This document shows positions 17,757-25,724 of a DNA stretch of 64,000 nt, piece after piece. The notes below the pieces were generated by a model that searched no databases, had not been told where the DNA came from, and saw nothing but the letters and a program-made list of their open reading frames with translations. Source of the stretch: Streptomyces sp. DSM 15324 (lineage in GTDB: Bacteria; Actinomycetota; Actinomycetes; Streptomycetales; Streptomycetaceae); NCBI RefSeq assembly GCF_001514285.1, contig NZ_KQ949034.1:43845-107844 (forward strand), in the 5' to 3' direction. Numbering within the stretch: position 1 is the first letter of the stretch; each line of letters opens with the position of its first letter. The position numbers were made by a program, and so were the translations under genes.

Positions 17757-18160
17757 GCGAGATTCCCCCGAAACTCATGCGAACTGAAAACGCTTACCAG
17801 GGCCGCGAACAGCATGCGGTAAAACGGTGCGCAAAATAAAGGAAAGCAAAATGCGTTTCCGACACGGCCAGAACGGCGGGCGCCGCTCAATGGCTGAATT
17901 ACCGTAGGCAGCCCACGATGAACATGTCAAGGCCCTCCTGCCAGGCATGTCGATCACCGATGACACCCCCTCGGACCTGCCGATCGGCCCTTCCTCGCTA
18001 CTTTTTGGCCAGATGGCGGAAAATTAATTTAACGCTGAACATGTCTCATTCATTGCGCTCACACGACCACCGTAAACAGTTCATCAAATAATTAAGCTTC
18101 ATCGGACACCCGTCGTGTACGTTGACTCGCGGCATCCTCACCGGACGAAAGGACGACCCC
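17757..18160. promoter_or_regulatory. divergent promoter region of the biosynthetic cluster
   Basis: This 404-bp gap between the two cluster operons is clearly AT-richer than its surroundings (for example around 17820-17850 and 18010-18100). An exact 10-bp direct repeat, TGAACATGTC, occurs at 17919-17928 and 18036-18045, and CATGTC recurs at 17946-17951. The repeat contains the palindrome ACATGT. These are candidate operator sites for a regulator acting on both directions. No convincing open reading frame lies here. TTGACT at 18122 could be a -35 element for the rightward P450, but no good -10 was seen. Confidence 0.7.
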
Positions 18161-19453
18161 TTGAAAGTCCATGACGCCGCCCGACCCGACGCAGCGATTT
18201 CCGGGTGCCCCGTGCACCAGGGGACGACGGCCGATCTCGTCGACCCCTGGCTGTACAGCGGAGGCGACGCGCACGCCGTCTGGCGGTGGATGCGGAACCA
18301 GGAGACCCTGACCCGCCAGGAGGTCGACGACCGGCGCGGGTTCTGGAACATCGTCGGGTTCCACGACGCCGAACGCGTCCTGCGGGACACCGAGACCTTC
18401 ACCTCCGAGCGCGGCACCATGCTCGACCTGCTCGGCACCGACGACCCGGCCGGCGGGAAACAGCTCGCCGTCACCGATCCGCCGCGCCACACCGAGATGC
18501 AGACCCGGCTGAAGAAGGCCCTCGCCGTCAAGGCCGTGGAGCGGCAGAAGGACATGATCAGACCCCTGGTCGTGGACCTGATATCCCCGCTCGGCGACGG
18601 CGGCACCTTCGACTTCGCCGAGGCCATGCTGGCCATGCCGATGTCGGTGACCGGCACGATGATGGGCCTGCCCCCGGCCGACTGGGCCTGGCTCAGCCGG
18701 CTGACGACGATCTGCATCGCCGCCGACGACCCCGAGTACCAGGACCCGGGCGGCAAGGCCGCCACCCTGGAGCGCGCGCACCGCGACCTGTTCGCCTACT
18801 TCCAGGACCTGATGCGCTTCCGCCGGCAGAACCTCGGCGACGACCTGCTCAGTGTGCTGATCTCCACCGAGTTCGAGGGCCGCCACATGGACCCCGGCGA
18901 GATCGTCGCGAACTGCTACAGCCTGCTGCTCGGCGCGAACGTCACCACCCCGCACTCCCCCAACTACGTGATGGCGGAGTTCATCGACCGGGGCGTCCTG
19001 GAGGACTGGGCCGCGCACCCCGAGCTCACCCCCTCCGCCACCGAGGAGGCGCTGCGCTGGGCCTCGCCCGTCAACCACTTCCTGCGGTACGCCACCCGGG
19101 ACGTCGAGGTCCGGAACACCAAGGTCAGCGCCGGTGACGCGGTGGTCGTCTGGCTCGGCTCCGCCAACCGCGACGACGCCGTCTTCCCCGACGCGGGCAC
19201 CTTCGACATCCGCCGCAGGCCCAACAAGCACATCGCCTTCGGCATCGGCCCGCACTACTGCATCGGGCACAGCGTGGCCCGCGTCACCCTGCGCATCCTC
19301 TTCGAGGAACTCCTCACCCGCTTCGACACCTTCCGCCCGGCCGGCACCCCGGAACGCCTGGCCTCCAACTTCGTCTCGGGCTGGAAACACGTCCCGATCA
19401 CGGCTCGCCCCCGGGCCCGCTCCGCCCGGCCGGGAGCGGGGGCAGCGGGGTGA
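18161..19453 (+). CDS. cytochrome P450
   Basis: P450 of 430 residues, normal length. It shows VTDPPRHTEMQ (B/C region), an I-helix LLLGANVTTPH, intact ExxR (EALR in TEEALRWASP) and the haem loop FGIGPHYCIG with Cys367. The Asn-Val-Thr-Thr I-helix lacks the usual acidic residue, a trait seen in some P450s acting on carrier-bound substrates. I chose TTG at 18161 because AAAGGA lies seven bases upstream; an in-frame TTG at 18122 has no ribosome site. It heads the rightward operon of the cluster and its stop overlaps the next gene by 4 bp. The substrate is unknown. Confidence 0.9.
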   Translation: MKVHDAARPDAAISGCPVHQGTTADLVDPWLYSGGDAHAVWRWMRNQETLTRQEVDDRRGFWNIVGFHDAERVLRDTETFTSERGTMLDLLGTDDPAGGKQLAVTDPPRHTEMQTRLKKALAVKAVERQKDMIRPLVVDLISPLGDGGTFDFAEAMLAMPMSVTGTMMGLPPADWAWLSRLTTICIAADDPEYQDPGGKAATLERAHRDLFAYFQDLMRFRRQNLGDDLLSVLISTEFEGRHMDPGEIVANCYSLLLGANVTTPHSPNYVMAEFIDRGVLEDWAAHPELTPSATEEALRWASPVNHFLRYATRDVEVRNTKVSAGDAVVVWLGSANRDDAVFPDAGTFDIRRRPNKHIAFGIGPHYCIGHSVARVTLRILFEELLTRFDTFRPAGTPERLASNFVSGWKHVPITARPRARSARPGAGAAG

Positions 19454-20280
19454 ACGGGGCGACGCGGGTACGTGGGCCCCGTACTCCGTGGTTGCGGTGT
19501 TTCCATGCCGCCGCGCCCCACGCCGTACGGCTGTTCGTGTTTCCGCACGCCGGGGGCAACGCCGCCTTCTTCCACCCGTTCTCCGCACGGCTCGCGCCCG
19601 GGGTCGAGGTGCTGGTCGTGCAGTACCCGGGCCGCCAGGAGCGGTTCCACGAACCCTGCGTGGAGGATCTGCACGAGCTGGCCGACACCGTCGCCGCCGA
19701 ACTCGCCGAGTGGGCCGAGGAGCCGTACGCCCTGTTCGGGCACAGCATGGGCGCCACGCTCGCCTTCGAGGTGGGCGCCCGGCTGCACGCCGCCGGGGCC
19801 CGACCGCGCGCCCTGTTCGTGTCGGGGCGGCGCGCGCCGTCGGTGCCCGCGCCCGGCTCGGTGCACCGGTCGAGCGACGAGAAGCTGATCGCCGACATGA
19901 GACTCCTCGGCGGCACCGACACCCGGATGCTGGACAACCCCGAGCTGCTCGCGGCGATCCTCCCCGCGGTGCGCAGCGACTACGTCGCCACCGAGACGTA
20001 CCGCTACCGGGGCGCGCCCCCGCTCGACTGCCCCGTCACCGCGTTCATCGGGGACGTCGACCCGCGCGTGGACGCCCCCATGGCGCGGGCCTGGGCGACC
20101 CACACGACCGACGAGTTCGCCCTCCACACCTACGAGGGCGGCCACTTCTTCCTGGTGCCGCACCTCGACGCCCTCGCGCGGACCATCGCCGACTCTCTCG
20201 CCCCCAAGCCGGAATCACCGATTCCGGAATCGTCAATTCCTGAACCGATTACCCGGAATCCCCGAAGAGGACTCTCATGA
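19450..20280 (+). CDS. type II thioesterase, second copy
   Basis: Alpha/beta hydrolase of 276 residues with LFVFPHAGGNAAFF, nucleophile Ser99 in FGHSMGA, FIGDVDPRV carrying the acid, and a His in EGGHFFLVPH. It belongs to the same editing-thioesterase family as the enzyme at 4180-4896 but is longer at both ends: an extra N-terminal arm of about 25 residues and a C-terminal tail of repeated Pro-Glu-Ser elements (PESPIPESSIPEP). The GTG at 19450 overlaps the P450 stop and the stop overlaps the reductase ATG, both by 4 bp. It may proofread the NRPS carriers or release an intermediate for the neighbouring P450 and reductase. Confidence 0.9.
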   Translation: MNGATRVRGPRTPWLRCFHAAAPHAVRLFVFPHAGGNAAFFHPFSARLAPGVEVLVVQYPGRQERFHEPCVEDLHELADTVAAELAEWAEEPYALFGHSMGATLAFEVGARLHAAGARPRALFVSGRRAPSVPAPGSVHRSSDEKLIADMRLLGGTDTRMLDNPELLAAILPAVRSDYVATETYRYRGAPPLDCPVTAFIGDVDPRVDAPMARAWATHTTDEFALHTYEGGHFFLVPHLDALARTIADSLAPKPESPIPESSIPEPITRNPRRGLS

Positions 20281-21263
20281 AATACCGCGTCATCGGCAGC
20301 GACCCGGCCACCCGCCGTGAGGTGAGTGTGCTGAGCCTCGGCTCCATGCTCTTCGGGACGGTGACCGACGAAGCGACCTCCTTCGCCCTCCTCGACCGTT
20401 TCGTCGAGGCCGGCGGCACCTTCATCGACACCTCCAACAACTACGCCTTCTGGGTGGGCGGCACCCAGGGCGGCGAGAGCGAGGAACTCCTCGGCCGCTG
20501 GATCCGCAGCCGGGGAATCGGCGACGAGATCACCTTCGCCACGAAACTCGGCGCCCGCCCGAACGCCCCGTCGAGCGGTTTCAGCCTGGATGTCGAGGGA
20601 CTTTCGGCCAAGACCATCCGGGAATCCGCCGAGCGCAGCAGGGAGCGGCTCGGTATCGAGCGCATCCACCTGCTGTACGCGCACATCATGGACGAGAAGA
20701 CCCCCCTGGAGGAGACCGTCCAGGGCTTCGGCGAGGTCGTCGCCGACGGCGTCGCCGGCCTCCTCGGCGCGAGCAACCACTGGGCCTGGCGGATCGAGGC
20801 CGCCCGCAATCTGGCCAGGGCGGCCGGCCTGCCCGGCTACGAGGTCCTCCAGCACCACCACAGCTACCTCCGCCAGCGCGCCGACATCCCGAGCCTGCGC
20901 TCGCCCGACGGCAACCAGGGCCTGGTCAGCGCCGACCTGCTCAGCTACGTCCGCGCCCACCCCTCCCTCACCCAGGTCGCCTACTCCCCGCTGCTGTCGG
21001 GGGCCTACGTCCGCGACGACAAGCCGCTCGGCCCGGGGTTCGAGCACGCGGGCACGCAGCCCCGCCTCCAGGCGGCGCGCGAGGTGGCCGAGGAGACCGG
21101 CGCGAGCGTCAACCAGGTCGTCCTGGCCTGGCTGCTCGGCGGCGACGTCCCGATCCTGCCGCTGGTCGGCGCCTCCTCGATCGAACAGCTGAACGACAGC
21201 CTGGCGGCGGTCGACCTGGAGCTGACGGCGGAGCATCGGGCGAAGCTCGACGCCGCGCACTGA
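20277..21263 (+). CDS. aldo-keto reductase
   Basis: Aldo-keto reductase of 328 residues. The catalytic tetrad is visible: Asp51 and Tyr56 in FIDTSNNYAFW, Lys90 in FATKLG and His136 in YAHIMD. NADPH-binding elements such as LPLVGASSIEQL occur near the C-terminus. It resembles the potassium-channel-beta/YghZ-type AKRs that use NADPH to reduce carbonyls. It is translationally coupled to the thioesterase (ATGA) and ends the rightward operon. Because the polyketide synthase lacks a ketoreductase, this enzyme and the SDR at 3339-4163 are the candidates for beta-keto or aldehyde reduction in the pathway. Confidence 0.92.
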   Translation: MKYRVIGSDPATRREVSVLSLGSMLFGTVTDEATSFALLDRFVEAGGTFIDTSNNYAFWVGGTQGGESEELLGRWIRSRGIGDEITFATKLGARPNAPSSGFSLDVEGLSAKTIRESAERSRERLGIERIHLLYAHIMDEKTPLEETVQGFGEVVADGVAGLLGASNHWAWRIEAARNLARAAGLPGYEVLQHHHSYLRQRADIPSLRSPDGNQGLVSADLLSYVRAHPSLTQVAYSPLLSGAYVRDDKPLGPGFEHAGTQPRLQAAREVAEETGASVNQVVLAWLLGGDVPILPLVGASSIEQLNDSLAAVDLELTAEHRAKLDAAH

Positions 21264-21283
21264 CCTCACCGCGCCCTGCCGCG

Positions 21284-21314
21284 CTCCCGATTGACGGCTG
21301 CCGTCAATCGGGAG
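21284..21314. promoter_or_regulatory. perfect 31-bp palindrome, probable operator
   Basis: CTCCCGATTGACGGC (21284-21298), one central T, then its exact complement (21300-21314). It lies 20 bp after the reductase stop and 35 bp before the ArsR-type regulator ATG. There is no T-run and the core is AT-containing, so an autoregulatory operator is favoured over a terminator, although it could serve as both. Confidence 0.75.
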
Positions 21315-21348
21315 CCGGGTTGTCGGTGGCGGGGTGCACCATGAGGGC

Positions 21349-22455
21349 ATGAGCGTCCGCATCGACATCACCGGGCTGCGGCCGGAGCGGATCACTGTCG
21401 TGCCCTCGCCCCTGGCCGAGCTCGGCATGGCCCTGCACGCGCTCGCCGAGCCCGGACACCACCCCGGTCTCCAGGGCTGGGTCACGGGGGTCGCCGCCCG
21501 TCTGGACCCGTATCTCGCCGACCGGATGTGCGAGGCGGACTTCCTGTGGCGGACGACGTTCTCCGACCTCTTCCTGCCCTACGCGGGCCTCCCGGGGCGC
21601 GACGTGCTGCCCGGCGCCACCCTCACCGAGGAACTGGACCTCCTCGACAAACTCACGGACGAGGAGTTCGTCAACGCCGCGACGGAATTCATGTGCACCC
21701 CCGGGTACGACGCGCCGGGCCTCGACGTCCTCGCCGACCCCGCCCAGCACCGCCGCGCCCTGGACCTGGCGGCCTCGCGCGGACCCCGCCAGGTGCACTT
21801 CACCCGGCGGCTGCTCGACGACCCGCCCGGGGTGCGCGCCTGGCTGCGGCAGTTCCTCCGGGACTGCGACGAGGCGTTCTTCGCCGACGTCTGGGCCCGG
21901 GTGAGCGTCCCGCTCGCCGCCGACGCCCGCCACAAGACGGACCTGCTGCGCCGCAAGGGCCTGGCGGAGGCCCTCACCTCGGTCTCCTCCGCCGTGTCGC
22001 TGGACGAGGGCGGGACGCTGATCTCGGTGGACAAGATGGCCCACGGCCGCACGGCCACGGGGGACGGCGGACTGCTGCTCGTCCCGACCAGCCTGGGCTG
22101 GCCGCATCTGATGGTCCTGCACCGGTACGGCTGGCAGCCGGTCCTGCACTACCCGGTCGGGTCCCCCGAGCCGGCCTCGCCGCCCTCGGTCGAGCAGCTG
22201 ACGCTGCGCATCACCGCGCTCTCCCACCCCGTCCGGATGCGGATCTGCCGGCTGCTCGCCCGCAGCGCCTACACCACGAGCGAGGTGGCCCAGTCCCTGG
22301 GCATGACGGCCCCCGAGATATCCCGCCACCTCGGCGTCCTCAAGAAGGCCTCCCTCATCACGACCCGCCGCCGCGGCCGGTACGTCCTGCACCAGCTGGA
22401 CGTGACGGTGGTGGCCCGGCTGGGCAGCGACTTCCTGGAGGGTCTCCTGCGCTGA
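21349..22455 (+). CDS. ArsR-type winged-helix regulator with DUF5937-like N-terminus
   Basis: Protein of 368 residues. The C-terminal 90 residues form an ArsR-like winged helix: LTLRITALSHPVRMRICRLL, then the recognition helix TAPEISRHLGVLKKASLI and the wing TTRRRGRYVL. The long N-terminal part (MSVRIDITGLRPERI onward) matches the DUF5937 arrangement common in Streptomyces regulators; no metal-binding cysteine motif is seen in the helix, so the ligand is probably not a metal. I prefer ATG at 21349; a GTG at 21334 in the same frame is possible and neither has a strong ribosome site. It follows a perfect palindrome, suggesting autoregulation, and sits at the edge of the cluster, so it may control it. 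Confidence 0.82.
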   Translation: MSVRIDITGLRPERITVVPSPLAELGMALHALAEPGHHPGLQGWVTGVAARLDPYLADRMCEADFLWRTTFSDLFLPYAGLPGRDVLPGATLTEELDLLDKLTDEEFVNAATEFMCTPGYDAPGLDVLADPAQHRRALDLAASRGPRQVHFTRRLLDDPPGVRAWLRQFLRDCDEAFFADVWARVSVPLAADARHKTDLLRRKGLAEALTSVSSAVSLDEGGTLISVDKMAHGRTATGDGGLLLVPTSLGWPHLMVLHRYGWQPVLHYPVGSPEPASPPSVEQLTLRITALSHPVRMRICRLLARSAYTTSEVAQSLGMTAPEISRHLGVLKKASLITTRRRGRYVLHQLDVTVVARLGSDFLEGLLR

Positions 22456-22479
22456 CCGACGCCCCCGACGGCCCCCGGG

Positions 22480-23151
22480 TCAGCCGTGTCCGCCGGCCCG
22501 CACCAGCCCCGTCTCGTAGGCCAGCACCACCACCTGGACGCGGTCGCGCAGCCCCAGCTTGGTCAGGATGCGGCCGACATGGGTCTTCACGGTCGCCTCG
22601 GACAGCACCAGCCGGGCGGCGATCTCCCCGTTGGACAGCCCCTGCGCGACCAGCACCATCACCTCGCGCTCACGGTCGGTGAGCCGCTCCAGCCCCTGGT
22701 GCCGGGGCTCCTTGCCGGTGCTGGGCAGCATCGGCGCGAACCGGTCGAGGAGCCGGCGCGTGGTGGAGGGCGCGACCACGGCGTCACCGCTGTGCACCGA
22801 GCGGATCGCGGCGAGCAGCTCCCCGGGCGGCACGTCCTTCAGCATGAAGCCGGAGGCGCCCGCCTTCAGCCCGGAGAACGCGTACTCGTCCAGGTCGAAG
22901 GTGGTCAGGATCAGCACCTTCGGCGGTTCGGGCTCCGCGCAGATCCGCCGGGTGGCCTCCACCCCGTCCAGCTTCGGCATGCGCACATCCATCAGGACCA
23001 CGTCCACGTCCGTGGAGCGCACCACCTGAAGGGCCTCGACGCCGTCGCCCGCCTCCGCCACGACCTCCATGTCCGGCTGGGCGGCGAGCACCATCCGGAA
23101 CCCGGTGCGCAGCAGCACCTGGTCGTCGACGAGCATCACGCGGATCGTCAT
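22480..23151 (-). CDS. NarL/FixJ-family response regulator
   Basis: Response regulator of 223 residues. The receiver has Asp9/Asp10, the phospho-acceptor Asp55 in VVLMD and a conserved Lys in FMLKDVPP. The output domain has the LuxR-type helix-turn-helix LTDREREVMVLVAQGLSNGEIA and ATVKTHVGRIL. The ATG at 23151 has GAGGA at proper distance; an upstream in-frame ATG at 23166 lacks one. It lies downstream of the histidine kinase gene on the same strand and is presumably its partner. The signal and targets are unknown. Confidence 0.93.
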   Translation of the reverse strand: MTIRVMLVDDQVLLRTGFRMVLAAQPDMEVVAEAGDGVEALQVVRSTDVDVVLMDVRMPKLDGVEATRRICAEPEPPKVLILTTFDLDEYAFSGLKAGASGFMLKDVPPGELLAAIRSVHSGDAVVAPSTTRRLLDRFAPMLPSTGKEPRHQGLERLTDREREVMVLVAQGLSNGEIAARLVLSEATVKTHVGRILTKLGLRDRVQVVVLAYETGLVRAGGHG

Positions 23152-23334
23152 GAGGTCCTCTTCCATGTCTTCCAGGTTGTCCGGGTCTTCCGGGTCTTCC
23201 GGGGCTTCCGGGGGTCCGGGTCTTCCCGTCTTCCCGTCTTCCCGGGTCTTCCGGGGCTTCCGGGCTTCTGAAGGTCGGGGCGTCGGGGGCGTCGGGGCGT
23301 GACAGGTGTCAACGAAGAGCGTCGTGCGTCGGCG
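23152..23334 (-). repeat. GGAAGAC-rich short repeats between kinase and regulator genes
   Basis: The 183-bp gap within the two-component operon contains about nine copies of a GTCTTCC/GGCTTCC heptamer (read on the plus strand, 23168-23270), spaced by 0-6 G or C. On the coding strand this is a purine-rich GGAAGAC array directly before the response regulator. A second low-complexity stretch, GGGGCGTC repeats, lies at 23276-23300. No gene is seen. Confidence 0.7.
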
Positions 23335-24537
23335 TCAATGCGCCGGTTTGAGCGGGAGCAGGACGCTGATGCGGAATCCTCCGCCCGGGCGCGGGCCCGC
23401 GTCCAGCGTGCCGCCGACCATGCCGACCCGCTCCCGCATGCCGATCAGACCGTGGCCCTGGCCGTCGGCGCCGCCCTCCTCGTACAGCTCGTGCGGCGCG
23501 CCCTTGCCGTCGTCCTCGACGAGCAGCCCCAGACCGTCGTCGAAGTAGACCAGCCGTACGTTCGCCCCCGCGTCGGGCCCGCCGTGCTTGCGCGTGTTCG
23601 TCAGCGCCTCCTGCACGATCCGGTACGCGGTGAGCTCGACGCCGCTGGGCAGCGGCCGCGGGGTGCCCTCGATCTTGAAGTCGACGGGCAGGCCCGAGCC
23701 GCGGCACTGCTGGACGAGGTCCTCGATCTGCTCCACGTCCGGCTGCGGAACGTACTCCCCGACCTCCTGGTGCTCCCCGGTGCGCAGCACGCCCAGCAGC
23801 CGGCGCATCTCCGCGAGGGCCTGCCGGCCGGTGGAGGAGATCGTCTCCAGGGCCTTCTTCGCCTGGTCGGGCGCGGCGTCGAGGACGTACGCGGCACCGT
23901 CGGCCTGCACCACCATCACCGAGACGTTGTGCGCGACGACGTCGTGCAGCTCCCGCGCGATGCGGGCGCGCTCGGCGGCGACCGCGAACTTGGCCTGCGC
24001 CTCGCGCTCCTTCTCCAGCCGCGCGTTGCGCTCCTCCAGCTGCGCGAAGTACGCCCGCCGGGTGCGGATCGAGTCGCCGAGCACCCAGGCCAGCGCGAAC
24101 GGCACGGTCTGGAAGACGATGACCGCGAACTGGCCCGGCACGCTCGCGTGCTCGTGCGGCCACCGCACCTGCGCCAGCGTGGCGGCGCTCAGGGACATGA
24201 CCAGGGCCAGCCGGGAAGCCCAGCGGGCACCCATGACGGCGACCGTGTAGACGATCACCAGCAGGGCGAAGTCGGCGGCCGTGACCCCGACGTTCAGCAC
24301 GAGCTGGGCCACGCCGAGCACGGCGGCCAGCACCAGCATCTTCTCCGGCATCAGCCGGCGCAGCGCGATGACCAGGCACAGGAGGGCGACGACCGGCACG
24401 AGCAGCGCCATGGAGTCGGTGCCGCCCCGGTCCTGACCCGCGGTTCCGGCAGCCGCGGTGATCCCGAACAGGACGACGGCCCAGAAGCAGTCCACCTGGG
24501 TCGGGTGTCTGCGGAGGAAGTCATAGAGGCGCTGCAC
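23335..24537 (-). CDS. two-component sensor histidine kinase (HisKA_3)
   Basis: Kinase of 400 residues. The N-terminal 155 residues contain about five hydrophobic segments with almost no extracellular loop, so sensing probably occurs within the membrane. A short coiled linker (LEERNARLEKEREAQ) leads to the dimerisation box ARIARELHDVVAHN with phospho-acceptor His198, and an ATPase domain with EALTNTRKHGG, VEDDGKG and GHGLIGMRERV. It belongs to the NarL-type pair with the response regulator at 22480-23151, 183 bp downstream. It is the first core gene on the right of the biosynthetic cluster. Confidence 0.93.
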   Translation of the reverse strand: MQRLYDFLRRHPTQVDCFWAVVLFGITAAAGTAGQDRGGTDSMALLVPVVALLCLVIALRRLMPEKMLVLAAVLGVAQLVLNVGVTAADFALLVIVYTVAVMGARWASRLALVMSLSAATLAQVRWPHEHASVPGQFAVIVFQTVPFALAWVLGDSIRTRRAYFAQLEERNARLEKEREAQAKFAVAAERARIARELHDVVAHNVSVMVVQADGAAYVLDAAPDQAKKALETISSTGRQALAEMRRLLGVLRTGEHQEVGEYVPQPDVEQIEDLVQQCRGSGLPVDFKIEGTPRPLPSGVELTAYRIVQEALTNTRKHGGPDAGANVRLVYFDDGLGLLVEDDGKGAPHELYEEGGADGQGHGLIGMRERVGMVGGTLDAGPRPGGGFRISVLLPLKPAH

Positions 24538-24655
24538 GTAACCCAGCGTAGGGAAGCGCCGCGTGTGCGGGGGTCAGCCGAAGGGCCGATCCGGTCCCGG
24601 CGCGCGTACTCCGCAAGGTGGAGGCCGTGATCACCGGTACGCCTAGTCTGACCGG

Positions 24656-25699
24656 ATGACGCACGAAGTGAGCGCCCCCGGCGACCCCGGCGACCCCGGC
24701 GACCCCGGCGACGACGCCGGCACCCCCGGCGGCTGGCGCGGGTGGCGGGCGGCGGCCGAGGACGCGCTGTACGGCCCGCACGGCTTCTACCGGCGGCCCG
24801 AGGGCCCGGCCGGCCACTTCTGTACGTCGGTGCACGCCTCGCCCCTCTTCGCCGGCGCCGTCGCCCGGCTGCTGTGCCGGGTCGACGAGGCGCTGGGGCG
24901 GCCCGTGCGGCTGGACTTCGTCGACATGGCCGCCGGCCGGGGCGAACTCGTCACCGGCGTCCTCGCCGCGCTCCCCGCCGAGGTGGCGGCCCGCACGCGC
25001 GCGTACGCCGTCGAGCTCGCCGCCCGCCCGCCCGGACTGGACCCCCGGATCGACTGGCTCCCCACGCCCCCGCCCGGCATCACCGGGCTGCTGTTCGCCA
25101 ACGAGTGGCTCGACAACGTGCCGCTGGAGGTGGCCGAGGTCGACCCCGCGGGGGTGCCCCGGCTGGTCCTCGTACGACCGGACGGCACCGAACGCCTCGG
25201 GGAGCCGGTGTCCGGGCCCGAGGCGCGGTGGCTGGCGCGCTGGTGGCCGCTGCCGGACGAGCCGGGGCTGCGGGCCGAGATCGGGCTGCCCCGGGACAGG
25301 GCCTGGGCGTCCGCCGTCGCATCCGTCGCCCGCGGGCTCGCGGTGGCGGTGGACTACGCCCACACGGCGGACGCCCGCCCCCCGTTCGGCACGCTCGACG
25401 GTTTCCGGGAGGGACGCGGGACGGCCCCCGTGCCGGACGGCTCGTGCGACATCACGGCCCATGTGGCCCTGGACGCCTGCGCCCTGCCGGGCGCCCGGCT
25501 GCTCACCCAGCGCGCCGCCCTGCACGCGCTGGGCGTCGCGGGCGCGCGCCCCCCGCTCGCGCTGGCCTCCACCGACCCCGCCGCCTACGTCCGCGCCCTC
25601 GCGGGCGCCGGGGAGGCCGCCGAGCTCACCGCGCCGGGCGGACTCGGCGACTTCGGCTGGCTGCTCCAGCCGGTGGGACTGCCCGGCGTCCCCCTCTAG
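24656..25699 (+). CDS. MidA/NDUFAF7-like SAM-dependent methyltransferase
   Basis: Protein of 347 residues. After a Gly-Asp-Pro repeat-rich N-terminus it shows ALYGPHGFYRR, GHFCTSVHASPLFAGA, the SAM loop FVDMAAGRGELVTGVL and LLFANEWLDNVPLEVAEV, the signature set of the SAM_MT85/MidA family. The mitochondrial member NDUFAF7 dimethylates an arginine of the complex I subunit NDUFS2. Here the gene converges on a NuoD (NDUFS2 homologue) gene only 25 bp away, which makes the same substrate plausible. Enzyme activity is inferred from the family only. An in-frame shorter start cannot be excluded because the repeat region is poorly conserved. Confidence 0.82.
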   Translation: MTHEVSAPGDPGDPGDPGDDAGTPGGWRGWRAAAEDALYGPHGFYRRPEGPAGHFCTSVHASPLFAGAVARLLCRVDEALGRPVRLDFVDMAAGRGELVTGVLAALPAEVAARTRAYAVELAARPPGLDPRIDWLPTPPPGITGLLFANEWLDNVPLEVAEVDPAGVPRLVLVRPDGTERLGEPVSGPEARWLARWWPLPDEPGLRAEIGLPRDRAWASAVASVARGLAVAVDYAHTADARPPFGTLDGFREGRGTAPVPDGSCDITAHVALDACALPGARLLTQRAALHALGVAGARPPLALASTDPAAYVRALAGAGEAAELTAPGGLGDFGWLLQPVGLPGVPL

Positions 25700-25724
25700 G
25701 GCCGCCTGGGTCCGCTGGGTCCGC

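Noticed and set aside
110..17822. Very long open frames on the plus strand opposite the NRPS/PKS genes
   Set aside because: They translate into Gly/Arg/Ala-rich sequence without motifs and mirror the codon bias of the real genes on the other strand.
20209..20227. Hairpin as a transcription terminator
   Set aside because: It lies inside the thioesterase coding sequence and the next gene is translationally coupled.
23299..24630. Long plus-strand frame over the histidine kinase
   Set aside because: The kinase on the minus strand has full motifs; the opposite frame is His/Gln/Arg-rich shadow.
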